This document shows, in pieces, positions 17,963 to 28,027 of a stretch of 64,000 nt of DNA. The notes below the pieces were generated by a model that was not told the DNA's origin, did not search any database, and saw only the letters and a program-made list of their open reading frames with translations. How positions within the stretch are numbered: position 1 is the first letter of the stretch; each line of letters opens with the position of its first letter. The stretch is from Caulobacter sp. NIBR1757 (GTDB taxonomy: Bacteria; Pseudomonadota; Alphaproteobacteria; Caulobacterales; Caulobacteraceae): contig NZ_CP115463.1 in NCBI RefSeq assembly GCF_027912495.1, forward strand, positions 1,325,501-1,389,500, read 5' to 3'. Made by a program: the position numbers and the translations under genes.

Positions 17963-18361
17963 ATGATCCGCCTGATCCTCAACATCCTGTGGTTCATTTT
18001 CGGGGGCTGGCTGTCGGGCCTGCTGTGGCTGCTGGGCGGCGCCATTCTGGCCATCACCATCGTCGGCCTACCCTACACCGCCGCCGCCTGGCGCATCGCC
18101 GGCTTTTCCTTCTGGCCGTTCGGCAAGGAGGTGGTCAGCCGCGAGAGCCTGGGGATGAGCGACGTCGGCACCGGCGGCGTGGGCCTGCTGCTCAACATCA
18201 TCTGGTTCATCTTCGCCGGCTGGTACATCGCCCTCAGTCACCTGTTGATCGCGGTGGCCGAGTTCGTCAGCATCATCGGCATCCCGTTCGCGCTGAAGGA
18301 CCTGCAGCTGGCGATGCTGGCCCTGGCGCCGGTGGGCAAGACGGTGGTCGAGAAGCCCTAG
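17963..18361 (+). CDS. YccF domain inner-membrane protein
   Basis: The ATG at 17963 begins MIRLILNILWFIFGGWLSGL, which is the first of two YccF domains (RLILNILWFIFGGW and LLLNIIWFIFAGWYIAL). The 132-residue protein has four hydrophobic segments and matches the YccF family in length and in the internal duplication, including the GLPYTAAAWRIAGFSFWPFGKE loop. The function of the family is unknown. It is divergent from the CcdA-like gene and convergent with fumC. Confidence 0.87.
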   Translation: MIRLILNILWFIFGGWLSGLLWLLGGAILAITIVGLPYTAAAWRIAGFSFWPFGKEVVSRESLGMSDVGTGGVGLLLNIIWFIFAGWYIALSHLLIAVAEFVSIIGIPFALKDLQLAMLALAPVGKTVVEKP

Positions 18362-18382
18362 GGCCGCTCGACCTGGTCGCCC

Positions 18383-19771
<1,389 letters not shown>

Positions 19772-19855
19772 CGGGCGGGTCCCTGAAACAAGCGTTGGCA
19801 GGGGTTTAGCGCCGAGGGTGCAGACTGCAAGGGCCGGCGCGGTCTAGAAGGGCGA

Positions 19856-20212
19856 ATGAGCGACGACTGGACCCACCACGGCAAGGTGCGCGCCCGCGAA
19901 CAGGGCGGGGTGCTGGAGATCGTCGTCGATGGGCTGACCACTCAGGCCCGCTACTACAAGCCGCTCATCTACGAGTTCTTCCGCAAGAGCTGGCGCGGCT
20001 CGCGGCCGGCCTGGGGCGAGTTTTCGGTCGAGATCATGATGGACTATACCGGCGATCCGCCGTGGATGGACCTCGACAACCTGGCCAAGGCCCTGCTCGA
20101 CGCCATCAAGGGCTATGCCTTCCACGATGACGCCCAGGTCTGGAAGCTGGTGGTCGAGCGGCGGCAGGGTGAGCGCGAACGCATTACCATCCGGGTCGAG
20201 AAGCGCGGCTAG
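19856..20212 (+). CDS. RusA-like Holliday junction resolvase
   Basis: The 118-residue protein has the RusA signature MDLDNLAKALLDAIKGYAF followed by HDDAQV, which holds the acidic residues that bind magnesium at the active site. RusA cuts four-way DNA junctions and is usually encoded by lambdoid phages. No other phage gene is near, and base composition is like the surrounding genome, so it appears to be a resident copy. The TAG stop overlaps the stop of the convergent membrane protein gene within CTAG. Confidence 0.82.
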   Translation: MSDDWTHHGKVRAREQGGVLEIVVDGLTTQARYYKPLIYEFFRKSWRGSRPAWGEFSVEIMMDYTGDPPWMDLDNLAKALLDAIKGYAFHDDAQVWKLVVERRQGERERITIRVEKRG

Positions 20213-20586
20213 ACCTTACGCCGGGGCTGTTCCATCGAGAGGATGGCCACCGCCGCATAGGCGACCAGCAGGAAGGCGCCGTAACGGCCCTGGCTGGCCT
20301 GCGGGAACAGGCTCTGCAGATTGAGCAGGGCGACCAGGCCGCCGACCAGCCCGGGTGCGAAGAACACCAGGGCCGGGAGGGCGCGGCGACCCTTCGGCGT
20401 GCGGCGCAGGCGGCTGGTGATGCAGAAGGCCACCCCCATGGCCGCGGTCGCCAGGGCGGCGTTGGCGGCATAGATGAGGAAGCTGCTCTCCAGGATGCCG
20501 CCGCCGAAGGCGCCATAGAAGGCCGTCACGGCGAGCCAGGCAGTCGCCCCAGCGATTCCGTAGGCTAAAGCGTCTTCTTTTGACAC
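20209..20586 (-). CDS. Small membrane protein of unknown function
   Basis: The GTG at 20586 (SKEDALAYGIAGATAWLAVT) gives 125 residues with four hydrophobic segments: about 8-25, 33-52, 68-88 and 98-115. An in-frame TTG at 20643 would add a polar N-terminal tail and is less likely. I do not recognise a named family; it resembles short four-helix inner-membrane proteins. It is convergent with the RusA gene, sharing the CTAG that ends both. Confidence 0.6.
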   Translation of the reverse strand: MSKEDALAYGIAGATAWLAVTAFYGAFGGGILESSFLIYAANAALATAAMGVAFCITSRLRRTPKGRRALPALVFFAPGLVGGLVALLNLQSLFPQASQGRYGAFLLVAYAAVAILSMEQPRRKV

Positions 20587-20705
20587 GACACAACCCCACT
20601 GACCCTGATGACAAGGGTTGTCCTGCCAGAGGCGTGCCGACAAGGGGGGGCGGCCGAAATGGTTGTTGAAAACTTAACCTGCGCCAATCCGCCTCAGGCC
20701 GCCGC

Positions 20706-22829
20706 CTAGTTGGCCCAGGGGAAGATCGCCCCCCAGCCGGCCAGCACGACCGAGAACAGCAGGAAGACCCCCGCCGTCCAGGTGAAGCGCAGCTTGCGGC
20801 CCTGGGTGAAGCTGTCGACCCGCCGGCCGCCTCGCCAGACAAACGGGGTGAGGATCACCACCACGACGCTGAGGATGGCCGCCACCAGGCCGCAGCTGGA
20901 GGCGATGATCAGCAGGGGGCCCGGCCAGTCATAGAAGATGGCCGCGACGTCGCCGACCTTGCCGAACCACAGGCCGAAGCTGACCAGCATGATCAGCCAC
21001 AGCACCGCCTGGATGGTCTGGATCAGGCTGGCGCGGGCCTGCACCGTGGTCTGGCGCAGGTTCAGCCGCAGGCGCAGCAGCGCCCCGACCACGGTGACGA
21101 TGCTGGCCAGCCCTGCGAGCAACGCCGTCCAGATCAGCCAGCCGTCATCGCCAAAGAGGTTCAGCCGTTTGGAATAGCGGCTGGCGGCGGAGTCGTAGAA
21201 GCCGGTCGCCCGGCCGTCTTGAAGGGTGAAGGCGATAACCCTCGCGTCGGTGGTCGACTGGAACCGCCCCGCCGTGTCGAGCGGCGTCCAGATCGAGGCG
21301 CCGTCGAAGCCGCTCAGCACCAGTTGGCCCTGGCCGTCGACCTGGACCGTCTGACGGCCGTTGAACAGGCCGACCAGCTTTTCCAGGCCGTGGAAGGCGC
21401 GGCGTGAGCTGAGGTACTGGCCGGCGAAGTCGCCGCGATTGTCCTTCAGCCACTGCGACAGGCGTGGCGCGGCCGGCGGCGGCCCGTAGAAGCGCTCGAC
21501 GACCTTGCCGGCCAGGGCGCCGCTGAGATTGGCGCCGGTCTCGGTGTTGGTCGAGATGAAGACCCCGAGGCCCAGCTCCGGGATCACCGTCATGTTGGAC
21601 ATGAAGGTCAGGGTCGCGCCGTCGTGGCCGTAGCCGAGGCGATTGCCCGGCAGCCGGTACTCGATGAAGCCGTGGGCGAAGCCGCCGGCGCCCGGCGCGG
21701 CGCGGTCGGAAACGGCGCGGAAGCCGGCCGAGGTCTGGGGATTGAAGATGGTCTGGCCATCCAGTGTCCCGCCGTTCAGCAGCATTGTCATGTAGCGGGC
21801 CATGTCGCCAGCCGTCGAAGACGCGGCGCCGGCCGGGGCCGCCTGGCTGACGAACTCGTAGGGGCGGGGCGTGAAACGGGTTCCGTTCCAGAAGAAGCCG
21901 TCGGACACGTCGCCGGCCAGATTGGCCGGCATCGGGGCTGGCAGCTCGGCGCGGCCCGGATAACGGTCGCGGAAGGTGGTGCGGCTCATGCCCAGCGGCC
22001 CGGTGATCTCCTGCTCGATCATCTGCTCGAAGGGCTTGTTGACCTGGCGGGCCGCGGCCAGACCGGCCAAAGCCACCCCATAGTTGGAATAGGCCGGGAT
22101 GGTCCCCGCCTCCCATTCCCGGCGCGGTCGCTCCTGCTTCAGCCAGGTCAGGATGGGGCGCACGCGCGCCGGGTCCTTCTCGAACAGCTGACCCAGGGCG
22201 CGGTCCTCGAAGCCCGGACGGTGGTTCATCAGGTCGATGACCCGGATCTCCTTGGCGAAGCCCTGGTCGGGCACGCGCACGGATTCGGGCAGGTAAAGAT
22301 TGATCGGCGCGTCCAGCCGCATGCGGCCGGCCTCGACCTGACGCATCACCGAGATCCAGGTGAAGGTCTTGGAGATCGACGCCAGGCGGAACAGGCTGCG
22401 ATCAGGATCGACGCGGCGCGGATGCTCGCCCAGCCGATCGAAGCCGTAGCCCTTCTTCAGCACCACCTGGCCGTTCTGGACGATGGAGACGGTGACGCCG
22501 GCGATATGGTCGCGGCTCATGCTGGTACTCACCACGCCGTCGACGAAGGCCTCGAGCTGGGCCGGATCGATCGGCGCGACGGGGGCGACGACATTGGCCA
22601 CCGGCGCGGCCGGCTGCGTGGCGGCCGCTGCAACGGCGCGCGGCCGGGTGGGTGGGCGGGCGGGGCGCGCGGCGGCCTTGGGCTGGGCTGTCGGCGCGGG
22701 CGTGTAGGGAATCGGGGCCGCGGGCGTTGCGGCGGCCGGAGCCTGAGCGGCCCCCGCGACCGGCGCGGCGCCGACGACCAGAGACAGGACAGCCGCGAGA
22801 CCGCCCTTCAGAACCGATTTGACAGACAC
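20706..22829 (-). CDS. Membrane-anchored serine hydrolase, beta-lactamase class C/PBP4 fold
   Basis: A 707-residue protein: signal peptide (1-28), Ala/Pro-rich linker (30-88), and a serine hydrolase domain (about 88-440) with the SxxK motif SISK at 151-154, the YxN motif YSN at 247-249 and GYGHDGATLTF in the third-motif region. A C-terminal beta domain follows, then about four transmembrane helices in the last 170 residues. The family includes esterases, D-aminopeptidases and peptidoglycan enzymes, so the substrate is open. It lies downstream of the C13 peptidase gene on the same strand with a 53-nt gap. Confidence 0.88.
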   Translation of the reverse strand: MSVKSVLKGGLAAVLSLVVGAAPVAGAAQAPAAATPAAPIPYTPAPTAQPKAAARPARPPTRPRAVAAAATQPAAPVANVVAPVAPIDPAQLEAFVDGVVSTSMSRDHIAGVTVSIVQNGQVVLKKGYGFDRLGEHPRRVDPDRSLFRLASISKTFTWISVMRQVEAGRMRLDAPINLYLPESVRVPDQGFAKEIRVIDLMNHRPGFEDRALGQLFEKDPARVRPILTWLKQERPRREWEAGTIPAYSNYGVALAGLAAARQVNKPFEQMIEQEITGPLGMSRTTFRDRYPGRAELPAPMPANLAGDVSDGFFWNGTRFTPRPYEFVSQAAPAGAASSTAGDMARYMTMLLNGGTLDGQTIFNPQTSAGFRAVSDRAAPGAGGFAHGFIEYRLPGNRLGYGHDGATLTFMSNMTVIPELGLGVFISTNTETGANLSGALAGKVVERFYGPPPAAPRLSQWLKDNRGDFAGQYLSSRRAFHGLEKLVGLFNGRQTVQVDGQGQLVLSGFDGASIWTPLDTAGRFQSTTDARVIAFTLQDGRATGFYDSAASRYSKRLNLFGDDGWLIWTALLAGLASIVTVVGALLRLRLNLRQTTVQARASLIQTIQAVLWLIMLVSFGLWFGKVGDVAAIFYDWPGPLLIIASSCGLVAAILSVVVVILTPFVWRGGRRVDSFTQGRKLRFTWTAGVFLLFSVVLAGWGAIFPWAN

Positions 22830-22882
22830 AGTGCTCTCCCTCTCCGGCCAGGTGGGAGACGGCCGGGGATTTGCGCCCTTCG

Positions 22883-23668
22883 CTAGCTGCCCTTTGGGAA
22901 GCCGTAAAGCATAAGCATCGGCCGCAGGCTCGAACCGACATCGACCTGCGGCAGGGAGGGCGGCGACATGCCGGTTTCGCGCTCCATCCGCTCGACGCAG
23001 GCGGTGATGGCCGGGGGCAGGGCGCCCAGCGTCTTCACCACCTTCACCGACTGCAGGAAGCAGTCGTCGAAATAGGGATAGGTATTCTGCTGGCCGCAGC
23101 CGAAGCTGCTGCGATCCTTGGCGGCGGCGGTCATCACCAGGCGGTTGGGCTGGGACAGGGCCGGCACGTTCACGCCCGAGAAGCAGGTGGAGATGATCAC
23201 CACGCTGGGCCGGCCCGGACAGGCGCTGTCGATCAACTCGGCCATCACCTGAGGCAGGATGACGGTCTGTTTCCGGGAGTCCTCGGCGTTGAGGAAGGCG
23301 CCGTACTGGATGCCGTGAGAGGTGAAGTAGAACAGGCAGCCGCCCTTGGCTTTCTGGGCCACCTGCGCCAGGCCGCCGTGAATCTCGAACAGGCGGCTCT
23401 GGCCAAGGCCCGGCTCGTTGTAGCGCTGTGGCCGCACGGAAAACTGGCGGACGTTCTCGGCCGAGAAGCCCATCCTCTCGACCAGGGCCCTGGCGACGTC
23501 GCGGCGGGCGTTGTCGAAGGCCTCGGTGTCGCCCTCGTTATGCGCCCCGGCGAAATCGCCGGCGACGACCACGGCGGCCCAGTCCTTGAAGCCCGGCTGC
23601 GCGGCCGGCGCGGCGCCCGCCAGGGTCAGGGCCAGGACCCCGAACAGGATGGCGATCTGACGTTTCAT
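22883..23668 (-). CDS. Secreted C13 (legumain/caspase-like) cysteine peptidase
   Basis: A 261-residue protein with a signal peptide (about 1-23). The catalytic His is in LFYFTSHGIQYG (His118) and the Cys in VVIISTCFSGVN (Cys162). The following RLVMTAAAKDRSSFGCG and YFDDCFLQ segment is typical of bacterial Peptidase_C13. Clan CD peptidases cut after specific side chains, often Asn or Asp. Its ATG overlaps the stop of the second SspB paralogue (ATGA), so the two are translationally coupled although one protein is cytoplasmic and the other exported. Confidence 0.85.
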   Translation of the reverse strand: MKRQIAILFGVLALTLAGAAPAAQPGFKDWAAVVVAGDFAGAHNEGDTEAFDNARRDVARALVERMGFSAENVRQFSVRPQRYNEPGLGQSRLFEIHGGLAQVAQKAKGGCLFYFTSHGIQYGAFLNAEDSRKQTVILPQVMAELIDSACPGRPSVVIISTCFSGVNVPALSQPNRLVMTAAAKDRSSFGCGQQNTYPYFDDCFLQSVKVVKTLGALPPAITACVERMERETGMSPPSLPQVDVGSSLRPMLMLYGFPKGS

Positions 23669-24150
23669 GACCAGGGCCCCCGCGCCGGTTGGATCGTTCC
23701 GTTGTCAGTTTTCAGGACATCCCTTGGAAGATCAAACGCCAGGCCGAACTTTGATCCCGGATCGTAGAATTTTCTGATGGCTGTGTAGGGAATGGTCAGG
23801 GTCTGCGAGACCCCGTCGAAGGACAGCTGGACGACGATGTCGGGCCCGAAAGCCTCCTTGATCAAGTAGATGTTCTGCAGGATCACCGTCATCTCGGCGG
23901 GATATTGCTTCGCCAGCTTGACTGGCAGTTTCACCCCGTCGGCCTGGGTGTCGAAGGTCAGGTAGAGGGCGTGGCCTTCCGGCAGCTCCAGGTTCCGGGC
24001 CCGCAACACCGCCGCCCGCACAACCTCGCGCAGCGATTCCTGCGCCAGCAGTTCGTAGTGCATCGGATCGACCGTGGCCGGGGCGGCGGCTGCGTCCCGG
24101 GGCGGCGTGTATCGCCCGACGCCGGTCAGCCGCCTCCAAAGTCGCCTCAT
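23665..24150 (-). CDS. Second SspB-like protein without a ClpX-binding tail
   Basis: The ATG at 24150 gives 161 residues. Residues about 28-140 align with the SspB upstream: MHYELLAQESLREVVRAAVL, LTFDTQADGVKLP, YPAEMTVILQ, and LTIPYTAIRKFYDPGSKFGL. SspB proteins bind ssrA-tagged peptides and hand them to ClpXP. This copy ends TDNGTIQPARGPWS and lacks the acidic linker and hydrophobic/basic XB tail needed to dock on ClpX. It may bind substrates without delivering them, or have another partner. It is 22 nt downstream of sspB and overlaps the C13 peptidase start by 4 nt. Confidence 0.8.
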   Translation of the reverse strand: MRRLWRRLTGVGRYTPPRDAAAAPATVDPMHYELLAQESLREVVRAAVLRARNLELPEGHALYLTFDTQADGVKLPVKLAKQYPAEMTVILQNIYLIKEAFGPDIVVQLSFDGVSQTLTIPYTAIRKFYDPGSKFGLAFDLPRDVLKTDNGTIQPARGPWS

Positions 24151-24172
24151 CGATCGCCCCCGACCTTGGTGT

Positions 24173-24667
24173 CTATTTCTTGCGGAACTGGTCCAGGGAG
24201 ACGACCTTCGCCTCCGGCTCGCCGGCTTCCGCCGCCGGCGCGGCCTCGTCCTCGTGATCGAAGTCTTCGCCCTCTTCCGCCAGGTCGAACGCCTCGGGCG
24301 GTTCGAACTGCAGGCCGAACTGCACATAGGGATCGAAGAACCGCACCACGGCCGCATAGGGGATAGACAGCCGCTTGGGCTGGCCGCCGAACTTCAGGGT
24401 GACGGTGAAGAAGGTCTCGCCCGGCGCCAGATCCCAGTACTGGTGCTGCAGGATGATGGTCATCTCGTCGGGGTACTTGCCCAGCACTTCCGGCGGACCC
24501 GAGACGCCCGGCGCCTTGGTCTTGAAGGTGATGTAGAAGTGGTGCTCGCCGGGCAGGCCGCCGGGCGCCGCGGCGCGCTTGAGCGCGGCCTTGACCACGC
24601 CGCGCAACGCGTCCTGGGCCATGGCCTCGTAATGCATCAGGTCCTGTGGCGGCTTGTCCTGGGCCAT
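24173..24667 (-). CDS. sspB: ClpXP adaptor SspB (alpha type)
   Basis: A 164-residue adaptor that delivers ssrA-tagged proteins to ClpXP. The substrate-binding domain covers about residues 10-115 (MHYEAMAQDALRGVVKAALK, FYITFKTKAPGVSGP, YPDEMTIILQ, LSIPYAAVVRFFDP). It is followed by an acidic flexible linker and the C-terminal VVSLDQFRKK, the ClpX-docking XB motif of alphaproteobacterial SspB. The tag it recognises is encoded in this window by the tmRNA at 27531-27847. It heads a three-gene run with an SspB paralogue and a C13 peptidase. Confidence 0.93.
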   Translation of the reverse strand: MAQDKPPQDLMHYEAMAQDALRGVVKAALKRAAAPGGLPGEHHFYITFKTKAPGVSGPPEVLGKYPDEMTIILQHQYWDLAPGETFFTVTLKFGGQPKRLSIPYAAVVRFFDPYVQFGLQFEPPEAFDLAEEGEDFDHEDEAAPAAEAGEPEAKVVSLDQFRKK

Positions 24668-24755
24668 CGAGACGTTACTTCCCTACAACTTCCACAAGCG
24701 TAACTGTTCGTGGGCCGCTCGCAAAGCGGCTCATGCACAACGCGAGCTCAGAATA

Positions 24756-26222
24756 TCAGTTCTCGTCGCCGGCGCTGGGTTGCGGCGCCCGCGAAACGGT
24801 GGCGACGCGCAGGGCGTTGGTGGTCCCCGGCGTGTTGAAGGGCACGCCGGCCGTCACGACGATCTCGTCCCCCCAGGTGGCGAAACCTTCACGCCGAGCG
24901 GTTTCCAGGGCGCCAGAGACGGCGGCTGTCATCGTCTCATGCGGGGCGATGACCACCGGGTGGACGCCCCAGACCAGGGTCAGCCGCCGCGCCGTCTCGA
25001 CGATCGGGGTCAGGCCCAGGATCGGCGCGGTCGGCCTCTGGCGGGCGATGCGCAGGGCCGTCGAGCCGCCGTGGCTGAAGGCGCAGATGACCTTGGCCCC
25101 GGAGGAGTCGGCCACCTGGCGGGCGGCGGCGGCGATAGCGCCGGACGAACTGGTTTCGGGGGCCAGCGGGCGGTCGTCGATGACCCGGCGCCATTCCTCG
25201 TCGCGCTCGGTGCGGGTCAGGATGCGGTCCATCATGTCGACCGCTTCGAGCGGATACTGGCCGGCGGCGGTCTCGGCCGACAGCATGACCGCGTCGGCCC
25301 CCTCGAACAGGGCGCCCGCCACGTCGCTGGCCTCGGCCCGGGTCGGGGTGGGAGAACTGATCATGCTCTCCATCATCTGGGTGGCGACGATGACCGGCTT
25401 GCCCATTTCCCGCGCCTTGCGGACGATGCGGCGCTGGGCCAGCGGCACTTCCTCGGGCGGCAGTTCGACGCCGAGGTCGCCGCGCGCCACCATGACGGCG
25501 TCGCTGAGGGCGATGATCTCGTCGAGATTGACCAGGGCCTGGGGCTTTTCCAGCTTGGTCAGAATCCAGGCCCGGCCGGCGACCAGTTCGCGGGCCTCGA
25601 TGACGTCCTCGGGCCGCTGCACGAACGACAGGCCGACAAAATCGACCCCGGCCTCCAGGGCGAAGGCCAGGTCCTCGCGGTCCTTTTTCGTCAGGGCCGG
25701 GATCGGCAGCATGACGTCCGGCACGTTGACGCCCTTGCGGTCGCTGAGGCGCCCGGCGACCGTCACCGTGGTTTCCAGGTGATCCTCGCGCACATGATCG
25801 ACGCGCAGCTTCAGCTTGCCGTCGTCGATCAGCAGGTTCATGCCCGGCGTGGCGGCGGCGATGATCTCCGGATGCGGCAGCTGCACCCGGCTCGTGTCGC
25901 CGGGGATCGGCGACAGGTCGAGGCGGAAGCTCTGGCCCTTCTGCAGGATGACATGGCCGTTGCTGAACCGGCCGACCCGCAGCTTGGGGCCCTGCACATC
26001 GGCCAGCACGCCGATCGGATGGCCGGTCTTCTTCTCCAGGGCCCGGATCCAGGCCAGGTTCTGGGCGTGGCCGGCGTGGTCGCCGTGGCTGAAGTTCAGG
26101 CGGAAGACATCGGCCCCGCCCTTGTGCAGGATCTCGATCATCTCCGCCGAGGCGGAGGCGGGTCCAAGCGTGGCGACGACCTTGGCGCGGCGGCGGCGCA
26201 GGATGTGGTGACGACCGGGCAT
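24756..26222 (-). CDS. pyk: Pyruvate kinase
   Basis: A 488-residue glycolytic enzyme making ATP and pyruvate from phosphoenolpyruvate. It begins RRRRAKVVATLGPASAS and includes GADVFRLNFSHGDHA, the signature around ILTKLEKPQALVNLDEII (catalytic Lys and metal-binding Glu), VMVARGDLGVELPPEEVPLAQ, and PVIVATQMMESMI. The C-terminal allosteric domain is complete. It lies 88 nt upstream of sspB on the same strand, but a shared transcript is uncertain. Confidence 0.97.
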   Translation of the reverse strand: MPGRHHILRRRRAKVVATLGPASASAEMIEILHKGGADVFRLNFSHGDHAGHAQNLAWIRALEKKTGHPIGVLADVQGPKLRVGRFSNGHVILQKGQSFRLDLSPIPGDTSRVQLPHPEIIAAATPGMNLLIDDGKLKLRVDHVREDHLETTVTVAGRLSDRKGVNVPDVMLPIPALTKKDREDLAFALEAGVDFVGLSFVQRPEDVIEARELVAGRAWILTKLEKPQALVNLDEIIALSDAVMVARGDLGVELPPEEVPLAQRRIVRKAREMGKPVIVATQMMESMISSPTPTRAEASDVAGALFEGADAVMLSAETAAGQYPLEAVDMMDRILTRTERDEEWRRVIDDRPLAPETSSSGAIAAAARQVADSSGAKVICAFSHGGSTALRIARQRPTAPILGLTPIVETARRLTLVWGVHPVVIAPHETMTAAVSGALETARREGFATWGDEIVVTAGVPFNTPGTTNALRVATVSRAPQPSAGDEN

Positions 26223-26387
26223 TCAAGCTCCCAACACGGGCCGCCGGAGGCTTGCGCGCCACTCCGGCTGATCCCGCTGATTTTTCACCTGGCGGGCTTT
26301 TGTGACGCCCGTCTTTCAGAGCGTCCGGAACTGGCCTGTAACGGCGCCAAGGTCAACGCCTCCGCCGGTCACCTGCCTGTGTAGTGG

Positions 26388-27449
26388 CTATTGGCCTTCG
26401 TCCTCGTCGTCAGCGACGCAGGCCTCGTCGCCGATCAGGCAGAGGAGGGCGTTGGTCCGCTCCTTGGTCAGGTAGTCTGCCGTGGCCTCGCCCATGCCGG
26501 GCGAGGACAGATTGGCGAAGGCGGTCCAGGCGTCGCGGTACTTGAGCCAGGCGCGCTGGGTGTTGCGCACCCCCTCCTTCGTGACCGTGCCGAAGTCCTC
26601 GAAGCTGTGAGCTGTGACCTTCTTCCAGGCCGCGTTCAGGGCCGCGTCGCTGGCGGCCAGCTGGCCCGGAGCCGCCTTGTCGAGCGCCTTGCTGTCGAGG
26701 GCTTCCAGCAGGCCCAGGGCGCCAGTCTTGATCTCGCCCTCGGCCTCCAGCGCGAAGACGCCGCGCAGAGTGCCGGAGAGGTCGACCTCGCCTTCGCTCA
26801 AGGCGTCGGCATAGGCCGTTTCAGCGCCGATGACCCTGTCCCAGGCGGCCTTCCGGGCCGGTGTCCAGTCGCGGCCCAGCTCGGCCAGGCGCAGGCCGCG
26901 CTGGAGGTCCTGCTGGCGGGCGCTGATCGAGGCGCAGAGCCCGGCCGCGTAGCCGCTGGTGACGTCGTCGCAGAAGTCGAAGGCGGTGTCGGTCCCCTCG
27001 CCCTTCATCCGGGCTTCCAGCGCCGCGAGGCGGCCCTGCACCTCGAACGGCGCGCCGCCGACCGTGCAGGCCATGCGGGCGGCGTAGAGCAGGTTCTGCT
27101 CCACCCCCCGGCCGTTAGCGTAGAGCATCATCAGGACGCCCGCCCCGGACGGGCCGTCGTTCTCGTTCCGCGCCATCTCGGCGAAGGCGCAGTGGCGGGC
27201 CTTCACCGCATCGCCCGGGCCGGTGATCTCATAGTAGGCATCGGCGGAATCACAGGTCTTGAGCGCTGCCAGCTGGGCTGCCGTCGGCCTGTCGGCGGCC
27301 GGCGGCTCGACCTTCCGGTACCGGGCGCAGTCGGCGACGATGTCGGGGTATTCGCGCTGGAACTCGTTGTCGCCCCAGTACTCCGGCTCGGCGGCGGCGG
27401 CTGTGCAGAGAAGAAGGCTGACAAGCGCCAGCGGGAGCCAGGGACGCAT
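26388..27449 (-). CDS. Secreted protein with LprI-like (DUF1311) C-terminal domain
   Basis: A 353-residue exported protein: signal peptide 1-20 and an N-terminal part rich in cysteines (ADCARY, KTCDSAD, RHCAFAEM, ACTVGG) with a Sel1-like AGVLMMLYANGRGVEQNLLYAARM stretch. The C-terminal domain resembles LprI/DUF1311 (LAASDAALNAAWKKV, then RNTQRAWLKYRDAWTAFA). LprI-type domains occur in periplasmic lysozyme inhibitors. The lysozyme-inhibitor role is only by domain similarity. It is the gene immediately downstream of tmRNA on the minus strand. Confidence 0.75.
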   Translation of the reverse strand: MRPWLPLALVSLLLCTAAAAEPEYWGDNEFQREYPDIVADCARYRKVEPPAADRPTAAQLAALKTCDSADAYYEITGPGDAVKARHCAFAEMARNENDGPSGAGVLMMLYANGRGVEQNLLYAARMACTVGGAPFEVQGRLAALEARMKGEGTDTAFDFCDDVTSGYAAGLCASISARQQDLQRGLRLAELGRDWTPARKAAWDRVIGAETAYADALSEGEVDLSGTLRGVFALEAEGEIKTGALGLLEALDSKALDKAAPGQLAASDAALNAAWKKVTAHSFEDFGTVTKEGVRNTQRAWLKYRDAWTAFANLSSPGMGEATADYLTKERTNALLCLIGDEACVADDEDEGQ

Positions 27450-27530
27450 CGAACCCTCCAGTCGTTGCGGACACTATCGCGCACGGCCACCGACCACGGG
27501 AGTCTGAAACTGGGGGAAAGGTGGGGGGAT

Positions 27531-27847
27531 TCTGTTGCCAGGCTCCCCCGGGCCCCGCCTGAAGGTGCTAAACCCGCAGGGCTTTAGAGCGAGTGCTCCG
27601 GCGCTGCATTACGCGGCGACGGCGAACTCTTCAGCGAAGTTATCGTTCGCAGTTAGTTTAAAACCCGAAACGGTGGGTCAGGCCGAGAGAAAGCAATCAC
27701 CTTTACACGTCTGTCGATGCTGATCGGCCCCGCGCTTCCCCTGATAACTCGGGAGAGAATGGTGGAGCCGCCGGGAATCGCACCCGGGTCCAGTCCGCTT
27801 ATTACGTGCGCGTTTATCTCCATAGTCCGGGCAAGCCCGAACAGAAC
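27531..27847 (-). ncRNA. ssrA: tmRNA, circularly permuted two-piece form
   Basis: On the minus strand the acceptor piece comes first: its T arm and 3' end (GACCCGGGTGCGATTCCCGG then GGCTCCACCA, CCA ending at 27760) precede a short intervening segment. The coding piece then starts GGGGCCGATCA at 27731, pairing with the acceptor end. The tag ORF ends with TAA near 27608 and reads ANDNFAEEFAVAA, preceded by the charged Ala. This is the permuted arrangement of alphaproteobacteria. TATATT at 27849-27854 is a plausible -10. Outer ends are estimated to within about 10 nt. It tags stalled nascent proteins for ClpXP, with SspB at 24173-24667. Confidence 0.93.
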
Positions 27848-28027
27848 CAATATAGGCGCTGGACCCTGCGAAGGGAATAACCGCTTGGTCACTTGTGCGT
27901 TTTGGCGCCGCGCGCGGGTCTGGGTCGGGTGCCCGACATAGGGATTTCCCATTCGCGCGAAACAGCGCAGCCTCCCTTCACGCCTCTCCCAAGTCGGGGC
28001 GAGATCAGGAAAACAGGGAGACGTCAC

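Noticed and set aside
19856..20212. Prophage call based on RusA
   Set aside because: No integrase, terminase, capsid, lysis or repressor gene is nearby, and composition is uniform.
20706..22886. Large plus-strand ORF (21624-22886) opposite the serine hydrolase
   Set aside because: Low-complexity antisense translation; the minus strand carries SxxK and YxN motifs and a signal peptide.
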